Shown here in pieces: positions 49,222 through 58,002 of a DNA stretch of 64,000 bases (position 1 is its first letter; each line of letters begins with the position of its first letter). A model generated the notes under the pieces. It searched no databases. It was not told the origin of the DNA and worked only from the letters and a program-made list of their open reading frames with translations. The DNA is from Cyanobium sp. PCC 7001 (GTDB lineage: Bacteria; Cyanobacteriota; Cyanobacteriia; PCC-6307; Cyanobiaceae), in assembly GCF_000155635.1 (NCBI RefSeq), contig NZ_DS990556.1:447921-511920 (forward strand), written 5' to 3'. The translations under genes and the position numbers were made by a program.

Positions 49222-50124
49222 TCAGCCCAGCTCCAGGCAGGCCAGGCCGAACACGTCCGCCAGTCCCACCGCCGGTGGCCGGCCGCGGTACATCCGCACC
49301 ATCGTGGCGGTGTGGCGGAACCCCAGGCGTTCCATCAGCCGGTCCCCCTCGGGGTTGGCACCCGGCACATCGATCAGCACCACGCCCGGATGGCGGGCCA
49401 GCATCCCCAGCAGCAGCGCCTCCGCCAGCCCGGGGTCATCGGCCAGAAGGGGTCCGATCCTCCAGCCACTCCCCTGGCGCAGCAGGCAGGGCCGGATCCG
49501 CCCGAAGCCATGGCACTGACCGTCGCGGTCCATCAGGGCCAGCACCGTGCCGGCCGGATGGCCCAGCCAGTCCGCCAGGAAGTGGGGACGCGGGCTGGGT
49601 TCGCGCTGGGCGTCGTAGGCCTGCACTGCCCGCTGCGGCAGTTGATCCCCCCGCACGAGCTCCAGGCCCGCCCGGCCCGCTCCGGCGGGCTCCTCTCCGC
49701 TGGCGACCAGCTGCCAGCGGTGGGTCGGGGAGGCTGGCTCGAAGCCCCAGCGGCGGTAGTCCTCCACCCGCTCGAGGGCGGCCTCCAGCCCCACGCAGGG
49801 CAGATCGCCGAGGTGCTCCATGGCCCTGCGCCACAAGGACAGGCCATGGCCTCGCCCCCGGTGGTCCGGGTCCACCAGGAACATCCCCATGAAGCCGTAC
49901 TCGGCGTTGTAGCGCACGCCGGCGATGCAGCCGATCAGCCGCTGGTTGAGCTCCTTCACCCATACGCCCTGGCGGTCGGTGTGGCGGTAGATCGCCACAT
50001 CGCCTTCTCCCGGGCAGAAGCCCTCCGCCCGTGCCCATGCCACCACCTGGGGGATGTCCTTGCGGCCGAGGGGCCGGATCAGCCCCTGGCCCGCCGCCGC
50101 CGCTGGGTTGGCCCTGCTCACCAT
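49222..50124 (-). CDS. double GNAT-domain acetyltransferase
   Basis: A 300-residue protein. The N-terminal GNAT domain holds the acetyl-CoA loop DPDHRGRGHGLSLW within FMGMFLVDPDHRGRGHG; the C-terminal half resembles the YitH / Acetyltransf_18 domain, ending in GANPEGDRLMERLGFRHTATMVRMYRG. Function and substrate are unknown. ATG at 50124; divergent from the kinase gene at 50214. Confidence 0.85.
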   Translation of the reverse strand: MVSRANPAAAAGQGLIRPLGRKDIPQVVAWARAEGFCPGEGDVAIYRHTDRQGVWVKELNQRLIGCIAGVRYNAEYGFMGMFLVDPDHRGRGHGLSLWRRAMEHLGDLPCVGLEAALERVEDYRRWGFEPASPTHRWQLVASGEEPAGAGRAGLELVRGDQLPQRAVQAYDAQREPSPRPHFLADWLGHPAGTVLALMDRDGQCHGFGRIRPCLLRQGSGWRIGPLLADDPGLAEALLLGMLARHPGVVLIDVPGANPEGDRLMERLGFRHTATMVRMYRGRPPAVGLADVFGLACLELG

Positions 50125-50213
50125 CGCGCCTGCACCAGGCCCCAGCCTGGCCCTGCTTTCCCGGCTGCGCCGCCCCAGGTCAACATTGGGGCCCCACCTG
50201 GCCCACTCCTTCC

Positions 50214-51854
50214 ATGCTCAGTGGATCCTCCCGCGCCCTCGAGATCGTGCGGGTGGTGTCCCAGCACCAGTGGGACTATCTGCTGGGCCTGCTCAGCGCC
50301 CAGCTCGGCCAGGCCGGCGAGGCCCAGCCCAGCCTGCCGGCGCCGGAGGTGCTCTGCCGGGTGCTCACCGAGCTCGGCCCGGTGTTCGTGAAGGTGGGCC
50401 AGCTGCTCAGCACCCGGCCCGATCTGCTCCCCCAGCCCTACATCAGTGCACTGGCCCGGCTGCAGAGCGGCGTGGCCCCGGCCCCCTGGTCGGCGGTGGA
50501 GTCGGTGCTGCTGGCCCAGCTGGGCTGCCCGCTGGAGCAGGCGTTCGCCGGATTCGACACCACACCGGTGGCGGCCGGCAGCATCGGCCAGGTCTACCGG
50601 GCCTCCCTCCTCGACGGCACCGCCGTGGCCGTGAAGGTGCTGCGGCCCGGCATCGAGCGGCAGGTGGAGGAGGACGGCCAGCTGCTGCGCCAGATCGCCG
50701 CCCTCGCGGCCCAGACCCCCCTCGGGGCCAGCTACGACCTGTCCGGTCTGGCCGATCAGCTGATCGGTGCGCTGGAAGGTGAGATCGATTTCCGCAGCGA
50801 GGCCAGCCATACCGAACGGCTGGCGGAGGTGCTGCGCCGCTCCAGCTTCGTGGGGGACGGAGGTCTGCGGGTTCCCGCCGTCTACAACGAGCTCTCCGGG
50901 CCGGCGGTGCTGGTGCTGGAGTGGCTGGACGGCGACCCGATCCTCAGCCCCGCCGGCCGCGGTGCCCTCGAGGCCTGCCCGGAAGGACTCGAGGGGGCCA
51001 CCAACAACCTGCTCGGCGCCTTCGTGGAGCAGTTCTTCGTGGAGGGGTTCTTCGATGCGGATCCCCATCCCGGCAACCTGATGGTGGCCGCCGACGGCAC
51101 GATCACCCTGCTCGATCTGGGCATGGTGGGCAGTTTCGACCCCCGGACCCGCACCCTGGTGCTGGATCTGGTGCTGGCGCTGATCAACGAGGACCCCGCC
51201 AGGGCCACCGACCTGCTGGTGCAGCTGGCGCCGCCGCTGCGGGCCACGGCCGACCGGCGGCGTCTGCGGCGGCAGCTCGATCAGCTGATCCGCGCCAATT
51301 TCGCCAAGCCGCTCAACCAGCTCAACTTCGCCCGCTTCCTGGCCGACCTGCTCCAGATCGCCAACCGCGCCGGACTGCAGGTACCCGGCAACATGGGCCT
51401 GTTCGTGAAGGCCATCACCAACCTCGAGGGGGTGGGCCGGGAACTCAATCCCGGGTTCAGCTTCACCGAGGCGATGAAACCGTTGGTAAGCCGGCTGATG
51501 GCCAGGGCCCTGCTGCTGCCTCAGCAGCGCGTGATGCAGCTCGGTCTCGACCTGCGCACCCTGCTGCTGGAGTCGCCCCGCCAGCTGAGTGGTCTGCTGC
51601 AGCGCTTCAGCGGCGACGAGCTGGTGTTCGCCTTCCAGCTCCAGGGCCTGGAGAAGTTGCTGGGCAACCTGGATGTGCTCTCGCGCCGTATCGCCCTGGC
51701 GATCCTGGTGGCCTCCCTGCTGCTGAGCGCCACGGTCATGGCCACCCAGTCGGAGCTGCAGCTGCTGCGCCAGGTGAGCCAGGGCCTCTTCGTGGCCGCC
51801 AATGTGCTCGGGGTGTGGCTGGTGGTGTCGCTGATGCGCTCCGGGCGCCGCTGA
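50214..51854 (+). CDS. ABC1/UbiB-family atypical kinase
   Basis: A 546-residue member of the AarF/ABC1/UbiB family, which supports quinone or lipid metabolism. Motifs: VKVGQLLSTRPDLLP (KxGQ), AAGSIGQVYRA (Ala-rich loop), AVKVLRPG with the ATP-binding lysine, EIDFRSEA, DADPHPGNLMV and LLDLGMVG. Two C-terminal membrane segments (ILVASLLLSATVMA and FVAANVLGVWLVVSLM) anchor it. Cyanobacteria keep several paralogues; which one this is I cannot say. ATG at 50214. Confidence 0.9.
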   Translation: MLSGSSRALEIVRVVSQHQWDYLLGLLSAQLGQAGEAQPSLPAPEVLCRVLTELGPVFVKVGQLLSTRPDLLPQPYISALARLQSGVAPAPWSAVESVLLAQLGCPLEQAFAGFDTTPVAAGSIGQVYRASLLDGTAVAVKVLRPGIERQVEEDGQLLRQIAALAAQTPLGASYDLSGLADQLIGALEGEIDFRSEASHTERLAEVLRRSSFVGDGGLRVPAVYNELSGPAVLVLEWLDGDPILSPAGRGALEACPEGLEGATNNLLGAFVEQFFVEGFFDADPHPGNLMVAADGTITLLDLGMVGSFDPRTRTLVLDLVLALINEDPARATDLLVQLAPPLRATADRRRLRRQLDQLIRANFAKPLNQLNFARFLADLLQIANRAGLQVPGNMGLFVKAITNLEGVGRELNPGFSFTEAMKPLVSRLMARALLLPQQRVMQLGLDLRTLLLESPRQLSGLLQRFSGDELVFAFQLQGLEKLLGNLDVLSRRIALAILVASLLLSATVMATQSELQLLRQVSQGLFVAANVLGVWLVVSLMRSGRR

Positions 51855-51916
51855 GCCCTGGTCTCGTGACGTGGGCGCGACCCCTAGGGTCACCCCTGGA
51901 AGTCGCCGAAGCCCTG

Positions 51917-52996
51917 ATGCCGAGCGTTCGCTGTCTGGCCCGCTGCACGGTCCCTGTGGCCCTGGCGGCGCTGCTCCTGCCCATGGCAGCAGCCGCCAGG
52001 CTGCGGGTGGGCATCAGCGGCAGCGAGCCCTTCCTGGTCGAGCAGCCGGGTGGCATCGGCGGCATCAGCGCCGACGTGTGGCGTGAGGTGGCCAGCGAGC
52101 AGGAGCTTGCCTTCGAGCTGATCCCTCAGGACAACACCCAGGCCAACCTGGACGCCGTGGCCCGCGGCGACCTTGATCTGGCGATCGGCCCGATCAGCAT
52201 CACGCCCGAACGGCTCGCCCAGGCGGACATCGAGTTCACCCAGCCCTACTTCGTCGGCCGGATCGGGGTGCTCCTGCCCCTGCGCGACGCTGGCCTCTGG
52301 AGCCGCATCCGCCCCTTCTTCGGCATGGCGGCCCTCTCCTCGGTGGGGGTGCTGCTGCTGGCCCTGTTCGTGGTGGGCAACCTGATCTGGCTGGCGGAGC
52401 GGCGGCGCAACCCGGAGCAGTTTCCACGCGCCTACCTGCACGGTGTGGGCAACGGCATGTGGTTCGCCATCGTGACCCTCACCACCGTGGGCTACGGGGA
52501 CCGCTCGCCGGTTACCCGCAGCGGCCGTGTGATCACGGGGGTGTGGATGATCATCACCTTGCTGGCCGTCTCGTCGATCACGGCCGGCCTGGCTTCGGCC
52601 TTCACCGTGTCCCTGGCCCAGGTGCCGGCCGGCGGCATCCGCGACGTGGAGGATCTGCGCCAGCGCCCGGTGGCGGTGGTGAGGGGAACCACCAGCGAGA
52701 AGTGGGGCCGCCGCAGCGGCGCCCGCCTCAGTGCCCAGCCCAGTCTGGAGGCGGCGGTGAACCAGCTGGCGGTGGGGGAGGTGGATGCGGTGATCTACGA
52801 CGCACCGGCCCTGCGCTACCACCTGCGCACCAATCCGGATCTGCCGATGCGGGTGGCCCGCTTCAGCCTGGCGCAGGAGACCTACGGCTTCGTGTTCCCC
52901 ACCGGCAGCCCCCTGGAGCGGCCCCTGGACGTGAGCCTCCTGCGCCTGAGCCGCTCGGGCCGGATCAAGGCGATTCAGCACTCCTGGCTGGACTGA
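51917..52996 (+). CDS. GluR0-like prokaryotic ionotropic receptor (potassium-selective filter)
   Basis: A 359-residue protein built as signal peptide (about 1-27), first ligand-binding lobe (27-125), a membrane helix (138-160), a pore loop with the potassium filter TVGYGD at 190-195, a second helix (202-222) and the second ligand-binding lobe (235-359). This is the split binding domain with inserted two-helix channel known from the cyanobacterial GluR0. The lobe motifs GDLDLAIGPISITPERLAQ and VGEVDAVIYDAPAL fit amino-acid-type binding. The ligand and gating are unknown for this copy. Confidence 0.92.
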   Translation: MPSVRCLARCTVPVALAALLLPMAAAARLRVGISGSEPFLVEQPGGIGGISADVWREVASEQELAFELIPQDNTQANLDAVARGDLDLAIGPISITPERLAQADIEFTQPYFVGRIGVLLPLRDAGLWSRIRPFFGMAALSSVGVLLLALFVVGNLIWLAERRRNPEQFPRAYLHGVGNGMWFAIVTLTTVGYGDRSPVTRSGRVITGVWMIITLLAVSSITAGLASAFTVSLAQVPAGGIRDVEDLRQRPVAVVRGTTSEKWGRRSGARLSAQPSLEAAVNQLAVGEVDAVIYDAPALRYHLRTNPDLPMRVARFSLAQETYGFVFPTGSPLERPLDVSLLRLSRSGRIKAIQHSWLD

Positions 52997-53147
52997 CCCT
53001 CCGGCGCCAACCGGGCGAGAGCTCGGGTGAGTATTCCTCGCTATTTCGCGCTATCGGTCGCTCTCGCTACCGCCAGGGTGGAAGCCACGGACGTTGGGTG
53101 GAACCATCCACGGCCCCCTGTGGCCTTCCCCCTACGGACCTGCGCCC

Positions 53148-53597
53148 ATGACCACCACCCTCTCCTCGCCAGCAAGGCTGGGCACCGATGAGCCCCTCGA
53201 TCCGGCCAGCGCCTTCGTGGCGGTGGCCCTCTCCGCCGTGTCCTGGGACGGCGTGCTGACCATGGCGGGGTCACGGGCCCTGCGCCATTCGCTCGACTAC
53301 CGCCATCCCTACCGCGATTACGCCCCCGACCAGACCGTGGCCCTGCTGGACGGGCTGATGGCGATCCTGCGGCGCCAGGGGCCCCAGCACCTGATGGTGA
53401 TGGCCGCCGAGGCGCTCAACCCCAACCAGCGGGCCACGGCCTATGCGGTGGCGGCCGAGATCATGCGCTCGGACGGTCCACTCGAGGATGACGAGCGCAA
53501 CATCCTCAGCAACCTGGCCGCCACGCTTGAACTCGGGGATGCGGTGACCATCCCGGTGCATTCCGTGATGGATCTGCTGCACGCGGACCTGGGCTGA
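53148..53597 (+). CDS. TerB-like tellurite-resistance-family protein
   Basis: A 149-residue all-alpha protein resembling TerB/DjlA-type metal-binding domains: DPASAFVAVALSAVSWDGVLTMAGSRAL and AAEIMRSDGPLEDDERNILSNLAATLEL, with aspartate and glutamate in the order of the TerB metal site. Its role in cyanobacteria is unknown. ATG at 53148. Confidence 0.72.
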   Translation: MTTTLSSPARLGTDEPLDPASAFVAVALSAVSWDGVLTMAGSRALRHSLDYRHPYRDYAPDQTVALLDGLMAILRRQGPQHLMVMAAEALNPNQRATAYAVAAEIMRSDGPLEDDERNILSNLAATLELGDAVTIPVHSVMDLLHADLG

Positions 53598-53610
53598 CGC
53601 ACATCGCCGC

Positions 53611-53637
53611 GCCAGCCCTCGTTCACCCGGGGCTGGC
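53611..53637 (+). terminator. hairpin after the TerB-like gene
   Basis: An 8-bp perfect stem, gccagccc at 53611-53618 and gggctggc at 53630-53637, with an 11-base loop, 13 bp after the stop codon. It has no T-run, so termination is only probable. Confidence 0.4.
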
Positions 53638-53760
53638 CGGCGCGTGCGGGAACCGTGACCGTGGACCCCTGCTTGGGCGATCCAGTACCAGGGACTACGC
53701 CTGAACTGGGCGGATGGTTGTGAAACTTCAAGCACTAGGTTTCCAACGCACCCCAGACCC

Positions 53761-54186
53761 ATGCGCCTCTCCCGCCAGGTGGAGATCCTGCCGATCGCCG
53801 GCAGTCACTCCGGCCACGCCTACTTCTCCGATCCCCAGCCCTGTGACGAAACCCTGATCGCCGAGATCAGCCCCCAGACCTGCGGCGAACTCTTCTGCCA
53901 CCGCCGCCAGACCGATCAGTTGAGGGTGCTGCGCGGCAGCATCGACCTCGTGGTGGTGCAGGACGGTCGCCTGCGCTCGATCCCGCTGCGGGAGGACGAG
54001 GCTGCCTGGGTGCGGATCCCGCCGGGGGTGCCCCACGGCGCCATCAACCGTGGCCGCACTCCGGCACTGCTGGTGAATGCCGTGGTTCGCCACGGCCCCA
54101 GTGATGGGCGCGATTACCGGCCCCGGCGGTTGCCGGCCGCCCTGCAGCAGCAGTGGCACGCGCTCACCGGCCTTGCTGCCGCATGA
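53761..54186 (+). CDS. cupin-fold protein
   Basis: A 141-residue beta-barrel protein with QLRVLRGSIDLVVVQDG and WVRIPPGVPHGAINRG, the two cupin motifs, the second with the PxGxxH metal or fold motif. It resembles WxcM or dTDP-sugar epimerase-like cupins of sugar metabolism, but no sugar genes lie nearby. ATG at 53761. Confidence 0.78.
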   Translation: MRLSRQVEILPIAGSHSGHAYFSDPQPCDETLIAEISPQTCGELFCHRRQTDQLRVLRGSIDLVVVQDGRLRSIPLREDEAAWVRIPPGVPHGAINRGRTPALLVNAVVRHGPSDGRDYRPRRLPAALQQQWHALTGLAAA

Positions 54187-54222
54187 GTGCCGCAACGCCG
54201 GTGCCAGATCTGCACCAACCCC

Positions 54223-54252
54223 CTGGGGCTGGGCGTTCTGGGGCTGGGCGTT
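54223..54252. repeat. 15-bp tandem duplication
   Basis: ctggggctgggcgtt occurs twice in direct succession (54223-54237 and 54238-54252), in the gap between the cupin and the metallo-beta-lactamase-fold gene. Confidence 0.95.
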
Positions 54253-54274
54253 TCGGTGCCGGCCAGTGGTGAGA

Positions 54275-55276
54275 ATGGGCGAGCCTGCCCAGCGCTCCAT
54301 GCTGCACCGATTCTCCGGTGGCCCCACCGGCCGTCTGCACGTCCAACGGCCGCATCTCGAGCTTCCGACCGTGGTTCCCCGTCTGGTGCTGGCGTTGGCG
54401 GTGGCCGTGGCGGTGAGCCTGTTCGGCCAGCTGCCGGGCAGGACAGCGCCGCCCCCGGAAGCCCCCACCCCGCTCCTGGCCTCACCCGTGCAGGGGGGAG
54501 TGTCGGTGATCGGCGGCGAGGGGGGCAACATCGGGGTGCTCACCGGTCCGGATGGCACCCTGCTGGTGGACAGCAAGTTCGCCCGCCTGGCCACACCCGT
54601 GCGTGGAGCGGTGAAGGCCCTGGGGGGCGGCGATCCGGCCTGGCTGATCAACACCCACTTCCACTTCGACCACACGGACGGCAACGCCGGCTTTGCCCGA
54701 ACCGGAGCCCGGATCGTGGCCCACACCACTGTGCGGCGCCGGCTGGCGGAGGGCTCCACCATCCCGGCCTTCTCCATGGTGACGCCGCCGGCACCGCCCG
54801 AGGCGCTGCCCGTGATCAGCTTCGACACCACGCTCCAACTGCTGCTGGACGGCCAGACGATCGAGCTGCGCCACCTTCCTGCCGCCCACACCGACGGCGA
54901 CGTGGTGGTGCAGTTCCGCCAGGCCAACGTGATCCACGCCGGTGACGTTTGGTTCAACGGCATGTACCCCTTCATCGACACCCTCAACGGCGGCACCCTG
55001 GCCGGTGCGATCGCCGGAGTGGATCAGGTGCTGGAGCTGGCGGACGATGACACCCGCATCATCCCGGGCCATGGTCCTGTGGGCAGCAAGGCCGATCTGC
55101 AGGCCTACCGCACCATGCTGGCCACGGCGCAGCAACGGCTCACGGCGCTGAAGCAGCAGGGTCTCGCTGTGGAGGCCGTGGTGGCGGCCGCTCCCCTGGC
55201 CGATCTGGAGGAGCGCTGGGGCCAGGGCCTGTTTGCGGCCGATCGCTGGATTCAGGTGATCTGGGAGGGGATCTAG
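54275..55276 (+). CDS. metallo-beta-lactamase-fold hydrolase, exported
   Basis: A 333-residue protein with an N-terminal membrane or signal segment (RLVLALAVAVAVSLFGQL) and the MBL fold: NTHFHFDHTDGNAGF (the HxHxDH metal motif), a histidine in LPAAHTDGD, NVIHAGDVWFNG and IPGHGPVGSK. The class is closest to SoxH / cyclase-like or QuiA-type exported hydrolases; the substrate is unknown. ATG at 54275; ATG at 54299 also possible. Confidence 0.85.
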   Translation: MGEPAQRSMLHRFSGGPTGRLHVQRPHLELPTVVPRLVLALAVAVAVSLFGQLPGRTAPPPEAPTPLLASPVQGGVSVIGGEGGNIGVLTGPDGTLLVDSKFARLATPVRGAVKALGGGDPAWLINTHFHFDHTDGNAGFARTGARIVAHTTVRRRLAEGSTIPAFSMVTPPAPPEALPVISFDTTLQLLLDGQTIELRHLPAAHTDGDVVVQFRQANVIHAGDVWFNGMYPFIDTLNGGTLAGAIAGVDQVLELADDDTRIIPGHGPVGSKADLQAYRTMLATAQQRLTALKQQGLAVEAVVAAAPLADLEERWGQGLFAADRWIQVIWEGI

Positions 55277-55405
55277 GCCGGCTCAGGGCGTCTTTCGATC
55301 CTGCCGCTGGGTGTACCTACCTAATCCTCCCGGTTCGGTGGCGGGTGCGACTGTTCTTCCTGGGTTCCCTCCCCAAGAGTGGATGTCCAGCTGAGGATCC
55401 TGGCC

Positions 55406-55768
55406 ATGCTCAACTGCGGCTACCGGAACGAGCGCTCCCACCTGGTGATCCTCTGCTGCAGCGTGGAGGAGGGGGTGGTGCTGGAACGAGTGATCTTTCC
55501 GTTCGAACTGCTCACCTTCCTGGCCCCGCCCGGCGCCGAGGTGCTGATCTACGGTCCTTCCGGCGATGAGCCGATCCTGCTCGAAACCGTGGCAGCCTCG
55601 AGCCTGAGGCTCGGGCTGGACACGGAGGATGACCATCCCCTGCTGCCCGCCAGCATGGCGGCCATGCTGCAGGACTTCCGCCATCGCTACAGCCGGGAGC
55701 CCACGGCGGAGAACCGCCATCGCCTCACCCAGCTGGAGCGGCGCCTGCGCCATGGCCTCTCGGCGTAG
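55406..55768 (+). CDS. DUF1830 family protein
   Basis: A 120-residue protein. LNCGYRNERSHLVILCCSVEEGVVLERVIFPFELLTFLAPPGAEVLIYG matches the short cyanobacterial DUF1830 domain, which begins with a Cys-x-Tyr-x-Asn stretch and has the ERVxFP motif. Function unknown. The region after residue 75 is extra. ATG at 55406 preferred over GTG at 55379. Confidence 0.8.
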   Translation: MLNCGYRNERSHLVILCCSVEEGVVLERVIFPFELLTFLAPPGAEVLIYGPSGDEPILLETVAASSLRLGLDTEDDHPLLPASMAAMLQDFRHRYSREPTAENRHRLTQLERRLRHGLSA

Positions 55769-55773
55769 CCGGT

Positions 55774-56730
55774 TCAGCGCTTGCCTCGTGTGATCCTGTT
55801 TTCCTGCTCCTGATCGAGCAGCGACAGCGCCGTGTTGGGGTAGCTGAGGCCGTGGTGGGCGAAAGCCCGCTTCGCCCGCATCAGCAGATCGGTGCGGTAG
55901 GTGAATTCGTCGCGGGCATCCATCGGATAGGAGCGCAGCTTGAACTGCGTTCCCCAGGGGTGTTCCTCCATCACCACCAGCACAGGCAGCCGCAGCTGGG
56001 TGTACTGGCTGCTGTAGGCCGCCTGGTAGAGGATGGACACCACCAGGTCCACGTCCACCCGGTGGTCGAAGTACACATCCGTGGACACCTGGGCTTCGAG
56101 CTTGCCGCTGTTCGCATTGGAGATCGGGTCGGTCCACACCAGGTTGTGGGGAACCGTGATCGTGTTGTCGTCCGGGGTCACCAGCTGCAGGCTGCGCAGG
56201 CCGTAGCCCACCACCTCGCCGTAGTGCTGGCCGATGCGCACCCGGTCGCCCACCCGGTAGGAGGCCTCGAACAGCGACACCACCCCGGCGATGATCGAGC
56301 TCACGTAGTCCTTGAAGGCGAAGCCCAGGGCCACCGCCAGGGTGCCGGTGAGGGCCAGCAGATTGTTCTGGGTGAGGTTGAGGAACTGGTCGAGCAGGTA
56401 GGACACCGTGGCGATCAGCACCAGCCCCTTCAGGAAGGGCACCGACTGCTTGATCAGCAGCCGGTAGCGGCGGGCCACCTGCTCCGACAGCCAAACGGTG
56501 AGCCGCTCGATCAGGAAGATGGCGCCGTAGGCCACCAGCACCGCGAAGGCCGCGCTGATCGCCTTCGACAGGGTGACCTCGGCCAGGATGCGCTTCCCCG
56601 CGGTTTCAGCCCGGGCCGCCGGGTGCAGCAGCAAGGGGGCCAGCGCGGCCAGCCCGGTCAGCCCGGCCAGCACACCCGCTGACGGCACCGCCCCGGGGCG
56701 CAGCCTGCGCAGAGGAATGGGCGGTCGCAT
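55774..56730 (-). CDS. small-conductance mechanosensitive channel (MscS family)
   Basis: A 318-residue MscS-type channel that opens on hypo-osmotic membrane tension. After an N-terminal signal or helix come two further segments, then the pore-lining helix TGTLAVALGFAFKDYVSSIIAGV and the MscS beta domain (FEASYRVGDRVRIGQHYGEVVGYGLRSLQLVTPDDNTITVPHNLV). It lies 3 bp downstream of the unknown protein gene and converges with the DUF1830 gene. Confidence 0.92.
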   Translation of the reverse strand: MRPPIPLRRLRPGAVPSAGVLAGLTGLAALAPLLLHPAARAETAGKRILAEVTLSKAISAAFAVLVAYGAIFLIERLTVWLSEQVARRYRLLIKQSVPFLKGLVLIATVSYLLDQFLNLTQNNLLALTGTLAVALGFAFKDYVSSIIAGVVSLFEASYRVGDRVRIGQHYGEVVGYGLRSLQLVTPDDNTITVPHNLVWTDPISNANSGKLEAQVSTDVYFDHRVDVDLVVSILYQAAYSSQYTQLRLPVLVVMEEHPWGTQFKLRSYPMDARDEFTYRTDLLMRAKRAFAHHGLSYPNTALSLLDQEQENRITRGKR

Positions 56731-56733
56731 CGC

Positions 56734-58002
56734 TCAGATCTCCCCGGTGAAGAAATTGTTGTCCGCCAGCTGCCGCAGCAGGTTCGGGTAGTGGCAGGCC
56801 CGCACCCCCAGCTCCCCCGCCGTGTCCTGAAGCACCCCTTCGGCCAGGAGCCACTGGATGCGGGGCTGCAGCCGGTGACTGGGCATCCCCAGTCCATAGG
56901 CCAGGTGGCTGCGGCGCTGGGAACCGTGGATCAGCAGACTGTGCAGGAGATAGCGGTCTTCATCGGTGAGGGCCGGCAGGTCCGGCAGAAACGGCCGGGC
57001 GGCCACCAGCTCCTCCTCCTCCTCCTCCCCGGGCTCCTCCCCCTCCTTCTCCACCTCCTTCTCCCCCGACTCCTCCTTGGGCGGTTTGCGGCGCAGGCTG
57101 GCCAGCCAGAGCTCGGCGCCGATCCGGTGGCTGCCTTCCGCCGCATCCGCCAGCAGGTCCCAGTGATCGGTCCGCTCGGGATCGCTCGTCCCCCGATCGT
57201 CCCCCCCGTGATCGTTCCCGCGCCTGTGGCGGTCTGGGGTTCCTTCCGCGTCAGGGGGCTCAAGCCCCAGGTCTTCCGCCACCGGCGCCAGCCACTGCCG
57301 CAGGGCCTCTCCATCCAGAGCCGGCAGGGTGGTGGCGTTGGGGAAGTACGAGCTGAACTGGCTCACGTGGTCGAGGAACTTCCAGGCCCAGCGGTTGCAG
57401 CCCAGCAGCCAGAACCGGTCGCGCCGCTCCAGGATCACCTGGCGCAGCCGCTCGATGCCGCTCCAGCCATCGATGCAGCGCAGGAAGCACTGGTCGAGAT
57501 TGGGCAGGCTCAGCAGCAGCGGCTCTGTCGACGTCGCCGATCCCAAGGGCGCCGACTCGCCATCCCCGGCTGCCGAGGACGGGGCCGTCTCGAGCGCCGC
57601 CGTGAGCATGCGTGGCACTGCCGCCGGGTCGGCCGGTCGGCGGCGGCAGGGCAGCAGGGTGCGGCAGGGAATCTCCCCGTCCTTCCAGTCAGCCAGCACC
57701 GCCTCGATCACCGGGGCCATGGGCTCCACCGGGCGGCTGAGCACGATCAGCACGTTCGGTGCCTGGGAGTCGGCGCGCCAGGCCTGCACGGCCTCCCGCA
57801 GGGCCGCCCCCACATCGCTCACCAGGGGCGGGGGCACCTCCAGCTCCCCCACCCGCTGCCGCAGCGCTTCGAGCCGCCCCGGCGGCAGGGGCTCCAGTGG
57901 GTCTTCGCTCAACCGCGCCTGGCCGCGCCGCCCTGACCACACCTCCAGACACTGCTGCAGATCCCGCAGCAGCGGCAGCCTCTCCAGCGACGGCAGATCC
58001 AT
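56734..58002 (-). CDS. protein of unknown function with acidic linker, between patatin and MscS genes
   Basis: A 422-residue protein I cannot assign. Residues 80-110 (NVLIVLSRPVEPMAPVIEAVLADW) and 155-250 (LLLSLPNLDQCFLRCIDGWSGIERLRQVILERRDRFWLLGCNRWAWKFLDHVSQF) read like the strands and helices of a P-loop ATPase lid, but I see no Walker A. A glutamate-rich linker (about 320-345) is followed by a winged-helix-like end (LLHSLLIHGSQRRSHLAYGLGMPSHRLQPRIQWLLAEGVLQ). Its ATG overlaps the patatin stop, and its stop is 3 bp before the MscS start, so the three are one unit. Confidence 0.75.
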   Translation of the reverse strand: MDLPSLERLPLLRDLQQCLEVWSGRRGQARLSEDPLEPLPPGRLEALRQRVGELEVPPPLVSDVGAALREAVQAWRADSQAPNVLIVLSRPVEPMAPVIEAVLADWKDGEIPCRTLLPCRRRPADPAAVPRMLTAALETAPSSAAGDGESAPLGSATSTEPLLLSLPNLDQCFLRCIDGWSGIERLRQVILERRDRFWLLGCNRWAWKFLDHVSQFSSYFPNATTLPALDGEALRQWLAPVAEDLGLEPPDAEGTPDRHRRGNDHGGDDRGTSDPERTDHWDLLADAAEGSHRIGAELWLASLRRKPPKEESGEKEVEKEGEEPGEEEEEELVAARPFLPDLPALTDEDRYLLHSLLIHGSQRRSHLAYGLGMPSHRLQPRIQWLLAEGVLQDTAGELGVRACHYPNLLRQLADNNFFTGEI

